Part shown: in pieces, positions 1-8,114 of the stretch
Position numbering within the stretch: position 1 is the first letter of the stretch
Layout of the letters: each line of letters starts with the position of its first letter
Assembly: GCF_002101965.1 (NCBI RefSeq)
Contig: NZ_LQQA01000030.1
Span: 434,001 to 498,000 of the forward strand
Direction: 5' to 3'
Source: Mycolicibacterium wolinskyi
GTDB lineage: Bacteria; Actinomycetota; Actinomycetes; Mycobacteriales; Mycobacteriaceae
Length of the DNA stretch: 64,000 nt
Position numbers and translations under genes: made by a program
Notes under the pieces: generated by a model
The model's input: the letters and a program-made list of their open reading frames with translations, nothing else
Database searches by the model: none
What the model was told of the DNA's origin: nothing

Positions 1-1223
1 GTGCAGTGATCGCTGTGGTGGTTGCCTCGGTGGTCACGGTGGCGGCGCTGCGGACCGGCGATGACGGGCGCTACGTGGACGCCAGCACCGCGGCCTCGAT
101 CGATGCCCCCGCGGCGCCCACCGCGCTGGGGCAGCGTGCGTTCACCGTTCCGGTTGCCGACGCGTTCACCGACATGGATCTGCCGAGGTATGAAATCGAT
201 TCGGCCGGTGCAGGTTTCGTGGTGTATCACGATCACCGCATCACGGCCTATGGTGCCGACGGGAAGGAACGGTGGCACTATGCCCGCACCGGCCCGGGGG
301 ACATCTCAGTCGACCGGATGCGGGTGGTCGACAACGGGGCCACGGTGCTGGCGTTCATCGGCGGCGGACTGGTCGGCCTTGACACCATGACCGGGGAGCG
401 GCTGTGGACCAGCGCGGACGAGGACCTCGTCGAGGCAGCGCGCGGTCGTTTCGAGCGGGCGTCCGGGCCGTACGTGGTGGGTTGGAACGATGAACAGGTC
501 TGGACGCGATATGACAGCCGCACGGGCCGGTTGATGTGGCGGGTGACCGCACCGCATCCAGATTGCGGCATCGTCGAACCGGTGGTGAGTTCCTCGGGGG
601 TGTTGTCGCTGGTGCAATGTGAGGACGGCAAAGTCTGGTTGACCGTGCTCGATCCCGAAACCGGCGAAACCGGCTGGGACACCATGGTTCTGGATGCTGC
701 CGTGGACCCGGCAATGCCGCCGCAGGATCGCATTCTCAATCGCGTGGTGCTGCCCGCCAACGGTGTCGGCGTATTCCTCAACTTTTTCGGGCCTGCTGCG
801 CCAGAGGGCCCGATGTATGCCAATGTCGCCGACCGGTCCATCACCCGGTTTTCGGCGCTCGATCGTCCCGCCGAATCACCCGGTCCCAGCGATGATTTCA
901 TCGTTTCGGAAAATCCGGCCAACCGGTTGGCCCTGTTCGGTGCGGATGGACACCGGCGGTGTCAGGTCGGTGCCGACGTCGACCCGGTCCGGACGAAGGT
1001 GCCCGGGCGAGCCCTGGACCGGCCGGCTTTCGTCACGCTGTCCGACAACTTCGTCGTCGCAGACCGCTCGGGCTCCCTTCGGACCTTCGACGGCACGACG
1101 TGTGCCCAGACCGCATCGGTGCCCGCCGAAGCCGTGGAGGGCTTGGTGCCGGTCCCCGGAGCGGTGCTGGTGCTGCGGCGCGACAGCCACACGCTGCAGA
1201 TCGACGGCTACCGGGCGGATTAG
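1..1223 (+). CDS. PQQ-binding-like beta-propeller protein, 5' end cut by window edge
   Basis: The reading frame is open to the first base of the window, so the true start lies upstream; the first GTG seen is at 6. The visible N-terminus is a hydrophobic run (VVVASVVTVAAL) that looks like the end of a single membrane anchor. The rest, about 390 residues, contains repeated tryptophan-docking-type blades (GADGKERWHY, DTMTGERLW, DSRTGRLMW) typical of PQQ-like beta-propellers of the quinoprotein alcohol dehydrogenase superfamily. It is probably an extracytoplasmic anchored propeller of unknown ligand. Its stop codon overlaps the stop of the convergent membrane gene. Confidence 0.75.
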   Translation, partial: AVIAVVVASVVTVAALRTGDDGRYVDASTAASIDAPAAPTALGQRAFTVPVADAFTDMDLPRYEIDSAGAGFVVYHDHRITAYGADGKERWHYARTGPGDISVDRMRVVDNGATVLAFIGGGLVGLDTMTGERLWTSADEDLVEAARGRFERASGPYVVGWNDEQVWTRYDSRTGRLMWRVTAPHPDCGIVEPVVSSSGVLSLVQCEDGKVWLTVLDPETGETGWDTMVLDAAVDPAMPPQDRILNRVVLPANGVGVFLNFFGPAAPEGPMYANVADRSITRFSALDRPAESPGPSDDFIVSENPANRLALFGADGHRRCQVGADVDPVRTKVPGRALDRPAFVTLSDNFVVADRSGSLRTFDGTTCAQTASVPAEAVEGLVPVPGAVLVLRRDSHTLQIDGYRAD

Positions 1224-2116
1224 TCGGCGTAGGCCAGGTTGGGCACCGCCTCGTCGGGATAGCGGTCTTGCGGTTCCCAGACATCCCAGGTCTGCACGGC
1301 CCAGAACACCGCGAACACCAGGATGAGGACGATCTCGACCACGAACACGCCGAAGTGGACGTCGCGGATGAGGAGCACGACGGCCACCACGACGGTGGCC
1401 AGCATGAGCGCTGCGATCGTCGCGTAGAACCGGGCAAGGCGCTGGCGCACAGCCGCTCTGGCGTAGCACGCGTGATAGACCGCTACGAGAGTGATGGCCA
1501 GGAACATCGCGACGGCGGCGATGACGTGTGCGTGGTCGGCGAACCAGTCCCACAACATCAGCACCGCGCCGGCGACGGTGATCACCACAAGTGCTGCGGG
1601 TAGCCACTTTTCGATCCGCAACAGCGCGGTTGCCACGTGCTTCCACAGCGTGGCGGCCTCGGCGCAGGCAGGTTGCGACGCGGTGGGCGGCGATTGCGAC
1701 GGGCGCCAGCGGTCCAGCGCGAGGTACAGCGCCGCGCTGGCCGCGGTTGCCACGAACAGCGCCGCGACGTTGTTGGCGACGCCGCCGAACGGATCGGTCT
1801 CGGTCGGCAGCCACGGCTCACACACGTCGACTGCGCCGGTCGGGATCAACGCCACGAGAAAGGCCATGAACCCCGAGAAGTTCAACAGGGCCTCCTCGCC
1901 GGTGCGGCTGCCCTTGTAGGCGACGAGGCAGATACCGATCGCGCACACCGCGGCGAGGAACACCGCGTGAGTACGGGTGTAGTAGAACGCGCTGATGGAC
2001 CCCTGCAGGCAGCTCTGCCCCCAGGTGAGCCCCACCGAGACCAGAAGGAAGACCACCAGCGCGACCAGGCTCACCCGGACGTAGCGATAGGTGACCATGA
2101 TGTCGCTGGCGGCCAT
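1220..2116 (-). CDS. Multi-pass membrane protein of unknown function
   Basis: The protein has 298 residues and about eight hydrophobic segments: VSLVALVVFLLVSVGL near residue 20, the SISAFYYTRTHAVFLAAVCAIGI stretch, two in the first half, and four in the second half. The first loop has a CLQGSISAFYYT motif, and the C-terminus ends in a charged cytoplasmic tail (WDVWEPQDRYPDEAVPN). I do not recognise the family; DUF998-like seven- to eight-helix proteins are one possibility. ATG at 2116 is used; MVTYRYVR at 2098 is an alternative start. It converges on the propeller gene with a 4-nt overlap of stops. Confidence 0.65.
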   Translation of the reverse strand: MAASDIMVTYRYVRVSLVALVVFLLVSVGLTWGQSCLQGSISAFYYTRTHAVFLAAVCAIGICLVAYKGSRTGEEALLNFSGFMAFLVALIPTGAVDVCEPWLPTETDPFGGVANNVAALFVATAASAALYLALDRWRPSQSPPTASQPACAEAATLWKHVATALLRIEKWLPAALVVITVAGAVLMLWDWFADHAHVIAAVAMFLAITLVAVYHACYARAAVRQRLARFYATIAALMLATVVVAVVLLIRDVHFGVFVVEIVLILVFAVFWAVQTWDVWEPQDRYPDEAVPNLAYAD

Positions 2117-2123
2117 GCATTGG

Positions 2124-3347
2124 TTATCTCACGAGCGCGTCCGGGGCTCCAGTCACCACGCAGTGGGTATGGCTGTAGATCGTCGGCATGCACCGGTTGC
2201 AGTGTGTGCACAGCGATTTGATCGAGTGCGCCTCGCCGTCGGCCTTGATGCGGTTGATCAGATCGGGTTCGGCCAGCAGGGCGCGGCCCATCGCGACGAA
2301 GTCGAAACCCTCGGCCATCGCGAGGTCCATGGTGTCGCGGTTGGTGATGCCGCCCAGCAGGATCAGCGGCATCTTGAGCTCGGCGCGGAACAACTTGGCA
2401 TCCCGCAGCAGGTAGGCCTCACGGTAGGGGTACTGGCGCAGGAAGTTCTTGCCCATCATCCGCACGCCCCACCGGATCGGCGGTTTGAACGCACCGGCGA
2501 ATTCCTTCACCGGCGCGTCGCCGCGGAACAGATACATCGGGTTGACCAGCGAGCTGCCCGCGGTGAGTTCGATCGCATCGAGCGCGCCGTCCTCCTCGAG
2601 CCACTTGGCGGTCTGCAGCGATTCCTCGGTGGAGATCCCGCCGCGCACGCCGTCGCTCATGTTGAGTTTCGCAGTGACGGCGATCTGACCCGGCGCATAT
2701 GCGTCGACGGCCTGACGGACCGCGCGCACCACGCCGCGGGCCACCTTGGCCCGGTTCTCCAGTGATCCGCCGAACTCGTCGGTGCGGCGATTGATCAGCG
2801 GGCTGAGAAACGAGCTGGCCAGATAGTTGTGACCCAGGTGAACCTCCACGGCGTCGAATCCGGCGTCGATGGCCAGCCGGGCGGCGTTGGCGTGCGCCTC
2901 CATCACGTCGCGGATGTCGTCGCGCGTGGCCTTCTTCGCGAACCGCATCGACAACGGGTTGAAGAACCGCACCGGGGCCAGGGCCTGCGCCTTGTTGGTC
3001 CGTGCGTTGGCGACCGGCCCGGCATGTCCGATCTGGGCGCTGATCGCCGCACCTTCGGCGTGGACGGCGTCGGTCAGCTTGAGCAGCCCGGGTATGGCCT
3101 CCGGGCGCATCCAGATCTGCCAGCCGTCGGTCCGGCCGCCCGGCGACACCGCGCAATAGGCGACCGTGGTCATGCCGACGCCACCCGCGGCGGGGAGGCG
3201 GTGATAGTTGATCAAATCGTCGGTGACCAGGGCATTGGGTGTGGACGCCTCGAACGTGGCGGCCTTGATGATGCGGTTGCGCAGGGTCACCGGGCCGAGC
3301 TTGGCCTCACTGAATACGTCAGTGAACACATTGGGCTGAGTGTTCAT
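2124..3347 (-). CDS. NADH:flavin oxidoreductase, Old Yellow Enzyme family
   Basis: A 407-residue single-domain OYE-type TIM barrel that should bind FMN. The N-terminal LGPVTLRNRIIKAA and the HLGHNYLASSFLSP...RRTDEFGGS segment (about residues 165-195) are family hallmarks, and GGITNRDTM and FVAMGRALLAEPDL form the phosphate-binding end of the barrel. The tail has CTHCNRCMP...HC, the spacing of a 4Fe-4S ligand set as in 2,4-dienoyl-CoA reductase, although the NAD/FAD domains of that enzyme are absent. ATG at 3347 was chosen because the family N-terminus begins there; the longer frame runs into folD. It is divergent from folD with 28 nt between starts. Confidence 0.85.
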   Translation of the reverse strand: MNTQPNVFTDVFSEAKLGPVTLRNRIIKAATFEASTPNALVTDDLINYHRLPAAGGVGMTTVAYCAVSPGGRTDGWQIWMRPEAIPGLLKLTDAVHAEGAAISAQIGHAGPVANARTNKAQALAPVRFFNPLSMRFAKKATRDDIRDVMEAHANAARLAIDAGFDAVEVHLGHNYLASSFLSPLINRRTDEFGGSLENRAKVARGVVRAVRQAVDAYAPGQIAVTAKLNMSDGVRGGISTEESLQTAKWLEEDGALDAIELTAGSSLVNPMYLFRGDAPVKEFAGAFKPPIRWGVRMMGKNFLRQYPYREAYLLRDAKLFRAELKMPLILLGGITNRDTMDLAMAEGFDFVAMGRALLAEPDLINRIKADGEAHSIKSLCTHCNRCMPTIYSHTHCVVTGAPDALVR

Positions 3348-3375
3348 GGCAGCTGAGCCTGCCACAATGTCAGGC

Positions 3376-4227
3376 GTGGGTGCGATGACTCTGGACGGTA
3401 AGGCCACACGCGACGAGATCTTCGTCGATCTCAAGCAGCGCGTTGCGAAGTTGACCGAATCGGGCCGCACGCCCGGGCTCGGCACGGTGCTGGTCGGCGA
3501 CGACCCGGGATCGCAGGCCTATGTGCGCGGTAAACACGCCGACTGCGCGAAGGTCGGCATCAACTCCATCCGCCGCGACCTGCCCGCCGACATCACCCAG
3601 GCCCAGCTCGACGACACCATCGACGAGCTCAACGCCAACCCGGACTGCACGGGCTACATCGTGCAGCTTCCGCTGCCCAAGCATCTCAACGAGAACGCCG
3701 CGCTCGAGCGCATCGACCCGGCCAAGGACGCCGACGGGCTGCACCCGACCAACCTCGGCCGGCTCGTGCTCGGCAAGGAGGCTCCACTGCCGTGCACACC
3801 GCGAGGCATCGTGCATCTGCTGCGCCGGTTCGACGTGCCGATCGCGGGCGCGCACGTGGTGGTGATCGGGCGCGGCGTGACGGTCGGTAGGCCCATGGGC
3901 CTGCTGCTGACCCGGCGCTCCGAGAACGCCACCGTGACCCTGTGCCACACCGGCACGCGCGATCTGCCCGCCCTCACCCGCCAAGCCGACATCATCATCG
4001 CCGCGGTCGGCGTGCCGCACATGGTGACCGCCGACATGGTCAAGCCGGGCGCGGCGGTCGTCGATGTCGGTGTCAGCCGCGTCGACGGCAAGCTGACCGG
4101 TGACGTCGCGCCCGACGTGTGGGACGTGGCCGGTCATGTGTCGCCCAACCCCGGCGGCGTCGGACCGCTGACCCGCGCGTTCCTGCTGACCAACGTCGTA
4201 GAGCTCGAAGAGTCGAAACTGGCGTGA
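3376..4227 (+). CDS. folD: Bifunctional methylenetetrahydrofolate dehydrogenase / methenyltetrahydrofolate cyclohydrolase
   Basis: A 283-residue FolD, close to full length for actinobacteria. It interconverts 5,10-methylene-, 5,10-methenyl- and 10-formyl-tetrahydrofolate in the cytosol using NADP. The catalytic-lysine region SQAYVRGKHADC, the PLPKHLNE loop, the Rossmann motif VVVIGRGVTVGRPMG and the signature SPNPGGVGPLT are all present. GTG at 3376 is chosen because it matches the start of mycobacterial FolD (GAMTLDGKATR), and a CACAAT box ends 7 nt upstream, as in leaderless genes. It overlaps the next gene by GTGA. Confidence 0.97.
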   Translation: MGAMTLDGKATRDEIFVDLKQRVAKLTESGRTPGLGTVLVGDDPGSQAYVRGKHADCAKVGINSIRRDLPADITQAQLDDTIDELNANPDCTGYIVQLPLPKHLNENAALERIDPAKDADGLHPTNLGRLVLGKEAPLPCTPRGIVHLLRRFDVPIAGAHVVVIGRGVTVGRPMGLLLTRRSENATVTLCHTGTRDLPALTRQADIIIAAVGVPHMVTADMVKPGAAVVDVGVSRVDGKLTGDVAPDVWDVAGHVSPNPGGVGPLTRAFLLTNVVELEESKLA

Positions 4228-4517
4228 CCTTAAAGGAATTCGCCCGCAAGGTGTTCGCCGGCCAGTGGCCGATCCTCGTGGTCGGCCTGATCTTCATCGC
4301 GGCGTTCGCTCTTGTGGTGGCGGGTTACTGGCGCCGTGGCGCCCTCGTGATCGGTATCGGCGTCGGTGTCGCTGCCGCATTGCGGCTGGCACTGACCGAC
4401 GACCGCGCTGGTCTGCTCGTGGTGCGCAGCAGGGGTATCGACTTCGTCACCACCGCGACCGTGAGCGCGGCCGTCCTCTACATCGCGTGGACCATCGATC
4501 CGCTGGGCACGAGCTAG
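4224..4517 (+). CDS. DUF3017 small membrane protein
   Basis: A 97-residue protein with three predicted membrane helices: PILVVGLIFIAAFALVVAGYW, ALVIGIGVGVAAALRLAL and FVTTATVSAAVLYIAWTI. The GTG start overlaps the folD stop codon (GTGA), so the two genes are translationally coupled. The same pairing of folD with a small membrane gene occurs in M. tuberculosis (Rv3356c-Rv3355c). Its function is unknown. The C-terminus overlaps the end of convergent erm by 4 nt. Confidence 0.85.
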   Translation: MTLKEFARKVFAGQWPILVVGLIFIAAFALVVAGYWRRGALVIGIGVGVAAALRLALTDDRAGLLVVRSRGIDFVTTATVSAAVLYIAWTIDPLGTS

Positions 4518-5254
4518 CCGACCGCCGCGAACAACGCCGCCCACTGCGTCGCGGTCAAGTCCTTGGGCAGCGCAGCCGGGTTGATCCCGTTGTCGCGTAA
4601 CCAGTGCCGGGGCACGCGGCGGCCGATGATCTGCGCGATACCCCGGCCGCGCCCGGTGAACACCTGGTGCACCAGCGCCTGATATCGCCGGCGATCGACA
4701 GCGTCGATCATCGGTTCCGCGCGACGGGTGATGGTCAGTAACCCGGCGTCCACGGTCGGGCGTGGCCGGAAGGCGTTCGCGGAAATCTTTCGCGCCAAAC
4801 CGAATTCGAACCACGGCCACCACTGCGCCGTCATCATGGTGGCGCCGCCGACCCCGGCGCGGCGGCGCGCCACCTCCCATTGGACGAGCAGCACGGCATC
4901 GGTCCAGCCGGGCCCGTGCAGCAGGCGCCGCAGCATCGCGGTGGTGAGGTGGAAGGGCAGGTTGCCGACAATCACGTGCGGTGTGCGGGGCAGTCGAAAG
5001 CGCAGGAAATCGGTGGCCACCACCTTCGCCGAGGTATGGCCGGCGAGCCGCTCGGCGCGCCGGCTGTCGATCTCGATCGCGGTCAACGGCCGCCCGAGCC
5101 GCTGCAAAGGCACGGTCAGCGCGCCGTCGCCGGCCCCGACTTCGACGATGGGACCGGTTGTGCGCGAAATAATTTCGACGATGTCGGCGACCACGCGACG
5201 ATCGCACAGAAAATTCTGGCCGAACTCATGCCGGCCGTGAGATGGGGAAGACAC
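4514..5254 (-). CDS. erm: 23S rRNA adenine-N6 methyltransferase Erm (macrolide-lincosamide-streptogramin resistance)
   Basis: A 246-residue Erm protein that should methylate A2058 of 23S rRNA with S-adenosylmethionine. Visible motifs: the N-terminal HEFGQNFL, SAM motif I VEVGAGDGALT (residues 38-46), the acidic residue in EIDS (61-64), D82 in TDFLRF, and the catalytic NLPF at 98-101. Length and the location beside folD match the intrinsic erm(38)/(39)/(40) genes of rapid growers; the short 246-aa form and GTG start look most like erm(39), but the exact class cannot be assigned without alignment. GGAG lies just upstream of GTG 5254. Expression is probably set by the WhiB7-type promoter and leader peptide upstream. 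Confidence 0.95.
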   Translation of the reverse strand: MSSPSHGRHEFGQNFLCDRRVVADIVEIISRTTGPIVEVGAGDGALTVPLQRLGRPLTAIEIDSRRAERLAGHTSAKVVATDFLRFRLPRTPHVIVGNLPFHLTTAMLRRLLHGPGWTDAVLLVQWEVARRRAGVGGATMMTAQWWPWFEFGLARKISANAFRPRPTVDAGLLTITRRAEPMIDAVDRRRYQALVHQVFTGRGRGIAQIIGRRVPRHWLRDNGINPAALPKDLTATQWAALFAAVG

Positions 5255-5286
5255 GGTTTCTCCGCAGACGCAGGGACAAAGCTGCT

Positions 5287-5321
5287 GCGGCGGATGTGTC
5301 GAGACAGAGCAGATCCGCCGC
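5287..5321 (-). promoter_or_regulatory. Hairpin between leader peptide and erm (candidate attenuator)
   Basis: On the minus strand a 9-bp perfect stem GCGGCGGAT / ATCCGCCGC with a 17-nt loop begins at the last base of the leader stop codon. About 30 nt later comes the erm Shine-Dalgarno region TGCGGAGAAACC. The leader codons contain TCCGCA, exactly complementary to TGCGGA of that ribosome-binding site, so alternative pairings that expose or hide it can be drawn. This is inferred from pairing only. Confidence 0.55.
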
Positions 5322-5362
5322 TAGGCGATGCGAATGCGGATGAAGAAGGTAGCTGCTGACAT
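5321..5362 (-). CDS. erm leader peptide, 13 codons
   Basis: The frame encodes MSAATFFIRIRIA followed by TAG. Its ATG lies 7 nt downstream of a TACGGT -10 box, the geometry of a leaderless mycobacterial gene. The peptide contains Arg-Ile-Arg, an instance of the +X+ motif (Arg/Lys-X-Arg/Lys) known to arrest macrolide-bound ribosomes in leader peptides such as ErmDL. It ends 66 nt before erm. It is too short to be called by gene finders, and translation is inferred. Confidence 0.6.
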   Translation of the reverse strand: MSAATFFIRIRIA

Positions 5363-5369
5363 GGCAGCC

Positions 5370-5406
5370 ACCGTAGAGGCGTGTGCGTGGGGGAGCAACC
5401 GATTTT
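5370..5406 (-). promoter_or_regulatory. Predicted WhiB7-dependent erm promoter
   Basis: Reading on the minus strand: AAAAT (5406-5402), a 3-nt gap, -35 TTGCTC (5398-5393), a 17-bp spacer, and -10 TACGGT (5375-5370). An A/T run placed immediately upstream of the -35 is the known hallmark of promoters activated by WhiB7 with SigA, and erm is a known member of that regulon in mycobacteria. The predicted transcript starts at or near the leader ATG. Confidence 0.7.
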
Positions 5407-5415
5407 CCGAGAGAG

Positions 5416-5447
5416 TTGCCCAATGTGCAATATTGCCCAGTGTGCAA
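5416..5447 (+). promoter_or_regulatory. Tandem operator, probably for the adjacent TetR
   Basis: Two 15-bp copies, TTGCCCAATGTGCAA (5416-5430) and TTGCCCAGTGTGCAA (5433-5447), are spaced 17 bp start to start. Each is an imperfect palindrome TTGC-N7-GCAA. They lie just upstream of the -10 box of the TetR gene and directly behind the erm promoter, so the regulator could influence both directions. Confidence 0.7.
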
Positions 5448-5468
5448 GATATGGCTAGGGTGGTGGCC

Positions 5469-6083
5469 GTGGGACTACGCGAGCGCAAGAAACTCGACAC
5501 CCGGCGGGCGCTGAGCGACGCCGCGATGACGCTCACCTTCGATCGCGGCCTGGAGAACGTGACACGCGAGGACATCGCCAAGCTGGCCGGCGTCTCGCTG
5601 CGGACGTTCAACAACTACTTCACCGGCAAGTACGAGGCGCTCGCGTACCGCCAGATCGAACGCCTCAGGCGCAGCATCGATCTGCTGCGGGAGCGTCCGG
5701 TCGGCGAACCGTTGTGGACGTCCATCGCCGAGTCGGTGATCGCGCCGCTGGACGACGAACTCGGTGACGTGGGCGGCGCCGACAGTGCGGTACCGACGCG
5801 CCAGCAGCTCGTCGAGATTCGAAAGTTGCTGATGATCCCGGAGATTCGCGATGCGACGTTTCGGGGCATGTTCGACGAATGGGTCGCCGCGATCGCCGAA
5901 CGCGCCGGCACCGAACCGTCGGACATGTACCCACGCCTCGTCGCAGCCGTCGTGCGTGCGGTCGGCGATGTCGCGATGGACGAGTATGCGGCCGCTGATC
6001 CGCCGGTGCCGTTCGCATCGTTACTACGTGAGGGTTTCGCGGCCGTCGCCGCGGGACTGCCCGAACCCGGAAGGAAACCATGA
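5469..6083 (+). CDS. TetR family transcriptional regulator
   Basis: A 204-residue regulator with an N-terminal helix-turn-helix (ENVTREDIAKLAGVSLRTF followed by NYFTGKYEAL, about residues 28-56) and a variable ligand domain. GTG 5469 is preferred over ATG 5451: TAGGGT at 5456-5461 sits exactly 7 nt before it, giving a leaderless promoter, and the tandem operator ends just upstream. Its last codons overlap the monooxygenase start (ATGA), so it is co-transcribed with that gene and very likely controls it, together with itself. Confidence 0.9.
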   Translation: MGLRERKKLDTRRALSDAAMTLTFDRGLENVTREDIAKLAGVSLRTFNNYFTGKYEALAYRQIERLRRSIDLLRERPVGEPLWTSIAESVIAPLDDELGDVGGADSAVPTRQQLVEIRKLLMIPEIRDATFRGMFDEWVAAIAERAGTEPSDMYPRLVAAVVRAVGDVAMDEYAAADPPVPFASLLREGFAAVAAGLPEPGRKP

Positions 6084-7627
6084 CCGAGAAAACCGACGTC
6101 GTCATCTCCGGAGCCGGGCCCAACGGCCTGCTGCTCGCCGGTGAACTGGCGCTGGCCGGCGTCCGGCCGGTCGTGCTGGAGCTGCTGCCCGAGCCCAGCC
6201 CCGAACTCAAGGCCAACGGTATTGTCGGGCAGGCGAACCGGGCTCTCGATCTGCGTGGCCTCTATCAGAAACTGAGCGGTTCGCCGCAGCCGCCGCAGCC
6301 CATGAACGGCTACATCTTCGCCGGCATGCAGGTGCCGTTCGCCGATCTGGCCGAAAACCCGATGTACGGCATGCTGATTCAGCAACCGCGTGTGGTGCGT
6401 GAGCTCGTGGACTGGGTGAGCGATCTGGGTGCCGAGATTCGGTGGGGCCACGAACTGACCGGCATCGTGCCTCGCGCCGACGGTGTGGCGGTGACCGTGG
6501 CGACGCCGCACGGACACTACGAGATCGACACCACCTACCTCGTCGGCGCCGACGGCGGGCGCAGCCCCGTGCGAAAGGCGGCCGGAATCGGCTTTCCCGG
6601 CCTCACGACCGACGTCGTCGCGCGTGTCGGCCATGTCGCCGTGCCCGATGAGTTCCGGGCTCGCGGCGGCGGCCTGCGCATCCCCGGAATCGGACGTCTA
6701 CCGTTCGGCCACAACAGGTTCGATCGCGGCGTGCTGATCTACGCCGAGTTCGAGCCGGGACGTTCCATGGTCGGCACGGTCGAATACGGCACCCTGCTGC
6801 CCGACGATGCGCCGCCGCTGACCATCGCCGAACTGCGCGACAGTGCGGCCCGCGTGCTCGGTACTGACCTGCCGATGGAACCGCCGGCCGGGCCCGGGCC
6901 ACACGCCTTGCGGCGCATCAACGGTCAGAACACCCGACAGGCCGACCGGTACCGCGCCGGCAACGTGTTCCTGGTCGGCGATGCCGCGCATGTGCATTCG
7001 GCGATGGGCGGGCCCGGTTTGAACCTGGGCATGCAGGACGCGATGAACCTGGGCTGGAAACTGGCCGCCACGGTGCAGGGGTGGGCGCCGCCCGGCCTGC
7101 TCGACAGCTATCACACCGAGCGGTATCCGGCCGGCGAGCGCGTGATGATGCACTCGATGGCTCAGGCCGCCCTGATGGCCGCCGGGCCCGAGGTGGCGGC
7201 ACTGCGAACACTTTTCGGTGAGCTGCTGTCAACGCCGGACGGCGCCGCCCACATCGCGAACGTGCTCGCCGGGTCCGATGTGCGCTACGACGTGGGTGAC
7301 GATCATCGGCTGTCCGGGCGGTTCATGCCGGATCTGGTGCTCGACGACGATCGGCGGGTGGCTGAACTCATGCGTTCGGGCCGGCCGCTGCTGCTCGACC
7401 TGAGCGGCGGCACGGTCGCCGATGCGACCGAGGGTTGGCGTGACCGCGTGGACGTCGTGGTGGCGACCAAACACCAGGCGCCTGCGGCCGCTCTGCTAAT
7501 CCGCCCCGATGGCTACATCGCTTGGGCTGCCGACGTTTTCGGCGAGGCCGACCGGGATCGGCTGCACGCTGCGCTGCACCGCTGGTGCGGCAGGCCGGAT
7601 CCGGTGGCCGACGAACTCAGCGCCTGA
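6080..7627 (+). CDS. FAD-dependent aromatic-ring monooxygenase (PheA/TfdB type)
   Basis: A 515-residue class A flavoprotein hydroxylase. It shows the dinucleotide fold VVISGAGPNGLLLAGELA (8-25), the DG motif LVGADGGRSPVRKAAGI, the GD motif GNVFLVGDAAHVHSAMGGPGLN, and a C-terminal thioredoxin-like domain ending RPDGYIAWAAD. Such enzymes hydroxylate phenols, polyketides or rifamycins with NAD(P)H and O2; the substrate cannot be read from the sequence. It is translationally coupled to the upstream TetR gene. The location next to erm is suggestive, but there is no direct evidence for a resistance role. Confidence 0.88.
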   Translation: MTEKTDVVISGAGPNGLLLAGELALAGVRPVVLELLPEPSPELKANGIVGQANRALDLRGLYQKLSGSPQPPQPMNGYIFAGMQVPFADLAENPMYGMLIQQPRVVRELVDWVSDLGAEIRWGHELTGIVPRADGVAVTVATPHGHYEIDTTYLVGADGGRSPVRKAAGIGFPGLTTDVVARVGHVAVPDEFRARGGGLRIPGIGRLPFGHNRFDRGVLIYAEFEPGRSMVGTVEYGTLLPDDAPPLTIAELRDSAARVLGTDLPMEPPAGPGPHALRRINGQNTRQADRYRAGNVFLVGDAAHVHSAMGGPGLNLGMQDAMNLGWKLAATVQGWAPPGLLDSYHTERYPAGERVMMHSMAQAALMAAGPEVAALRTLFGELLSTPDGAAHIANVLAGSDVRYDVGDDHRLSGRFMPDLVLDDDRRVAELMRSGRPLLLDLSGGTVADATEGWRDRVDVVVATKHQAPAAALLIRPDGYIAWAADVFGEADRDRLHAALHRWCGRPDPVADELSA

Positions 7628-8039
7628 GCGCCCGGCGAACCGCGGCGGGGTGGCGGGCGATCTTCGGTCCGAGCAGGAGTGCGAAGACCGCGATCGCGAG
7701 CAACGGCCGTAGGTGGGGGCGTAGGCGCATGATCCGACCGGTGTCATCGAGTTCGAACACCAGCGCATCGGTGATGGTGATGCCGGCGATCCGGGCCTCG
7801 CTGACCGCCACCCGCGTTCGGCCGTCGCCGATCACCTCCTGCCACCTCAGATCGCGCAGGCCGCCGTACACCTCGGCGAGCAGCAGTCGCAGGTCTTCGC
7901 GGCCGCGGAACACCATGCGGCCCGACAGCGGCGACACCAGCTCCGCGTCTGGCGCGAGGGTGTCGACGAGCCGGTCGATGTCCTTGGCACGGGTGGCTTC
8001 GCAGAACGCGGCCACCGAATCAGTAGTTGTCTCGCTCAC
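7617..8039 (-). CDS. SnoaL/NTF2-like protein
   Basis: A 140-residue protein with the small cone-shaped NTF2 fold (VAAFCEATRAKDIDRLVDTLAPDAELVSPL...FRGREDLRLLLAEVY). The last 25 residues are basic and alanine-rich (KIARHPAAVRRALRR), longer than a minimal domain. The GTG start at 8039 faces the HxlR gene across an operator-bearing intergenic region. Its 3' end overlaps the monooxygenase by 11 nt in convergent orientation. It may be a small hydrolase, isomerase or binding protein. Confidence 0.8.
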   Translation of the reverse strand: MSETTTDSVAAFCEATRAKDIDRLVDTLAPDAELVSPLSGRMVFRGREDLRLLLAEVYGGLRDLRWQEVIGDGRTRVAVSEARIAGITITDALVFELDDTGRIMRLRPHLRPLLAIAVFALLLGPKIARHPAAVRRALRR

Positions 8040-8050
8040 CGTTACCCCTT

Positions 8051-8067
8051 ACTTGCTTTTTGCAAGT
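8051..8067 (+). promoter_or_regulatory. Palindromic operator between NTF2-like and HxlR genes
   Basis: ACTTGC-TTTTT-GCAAGT is a perfect 6-bp inverted repeat with a 5-nt centre. It lies in the 75-bp divergent intergenic region and is the likely binding site of the HxlR regulator. GTTACC is repeated on either side (8041-8046 and 8066-8071). Confidence 0.65.
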
Positions 8068-8114
8068 TACCTAATCAGAGTCAATGGTGAAAAGCAATGA
8101 ACTACTGTTGGCCC

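Noticed and set aside
4230..5207. Long minus-strand frame overlapping erm, continuing into folD
   Set aside because: Arg/His-rich composition typical of a shadow frame; the 246-residue Erm frame holds all motifs. Extended Erm(38)-like read-through is not supported because the Erm frame ends with a stop at 4514.
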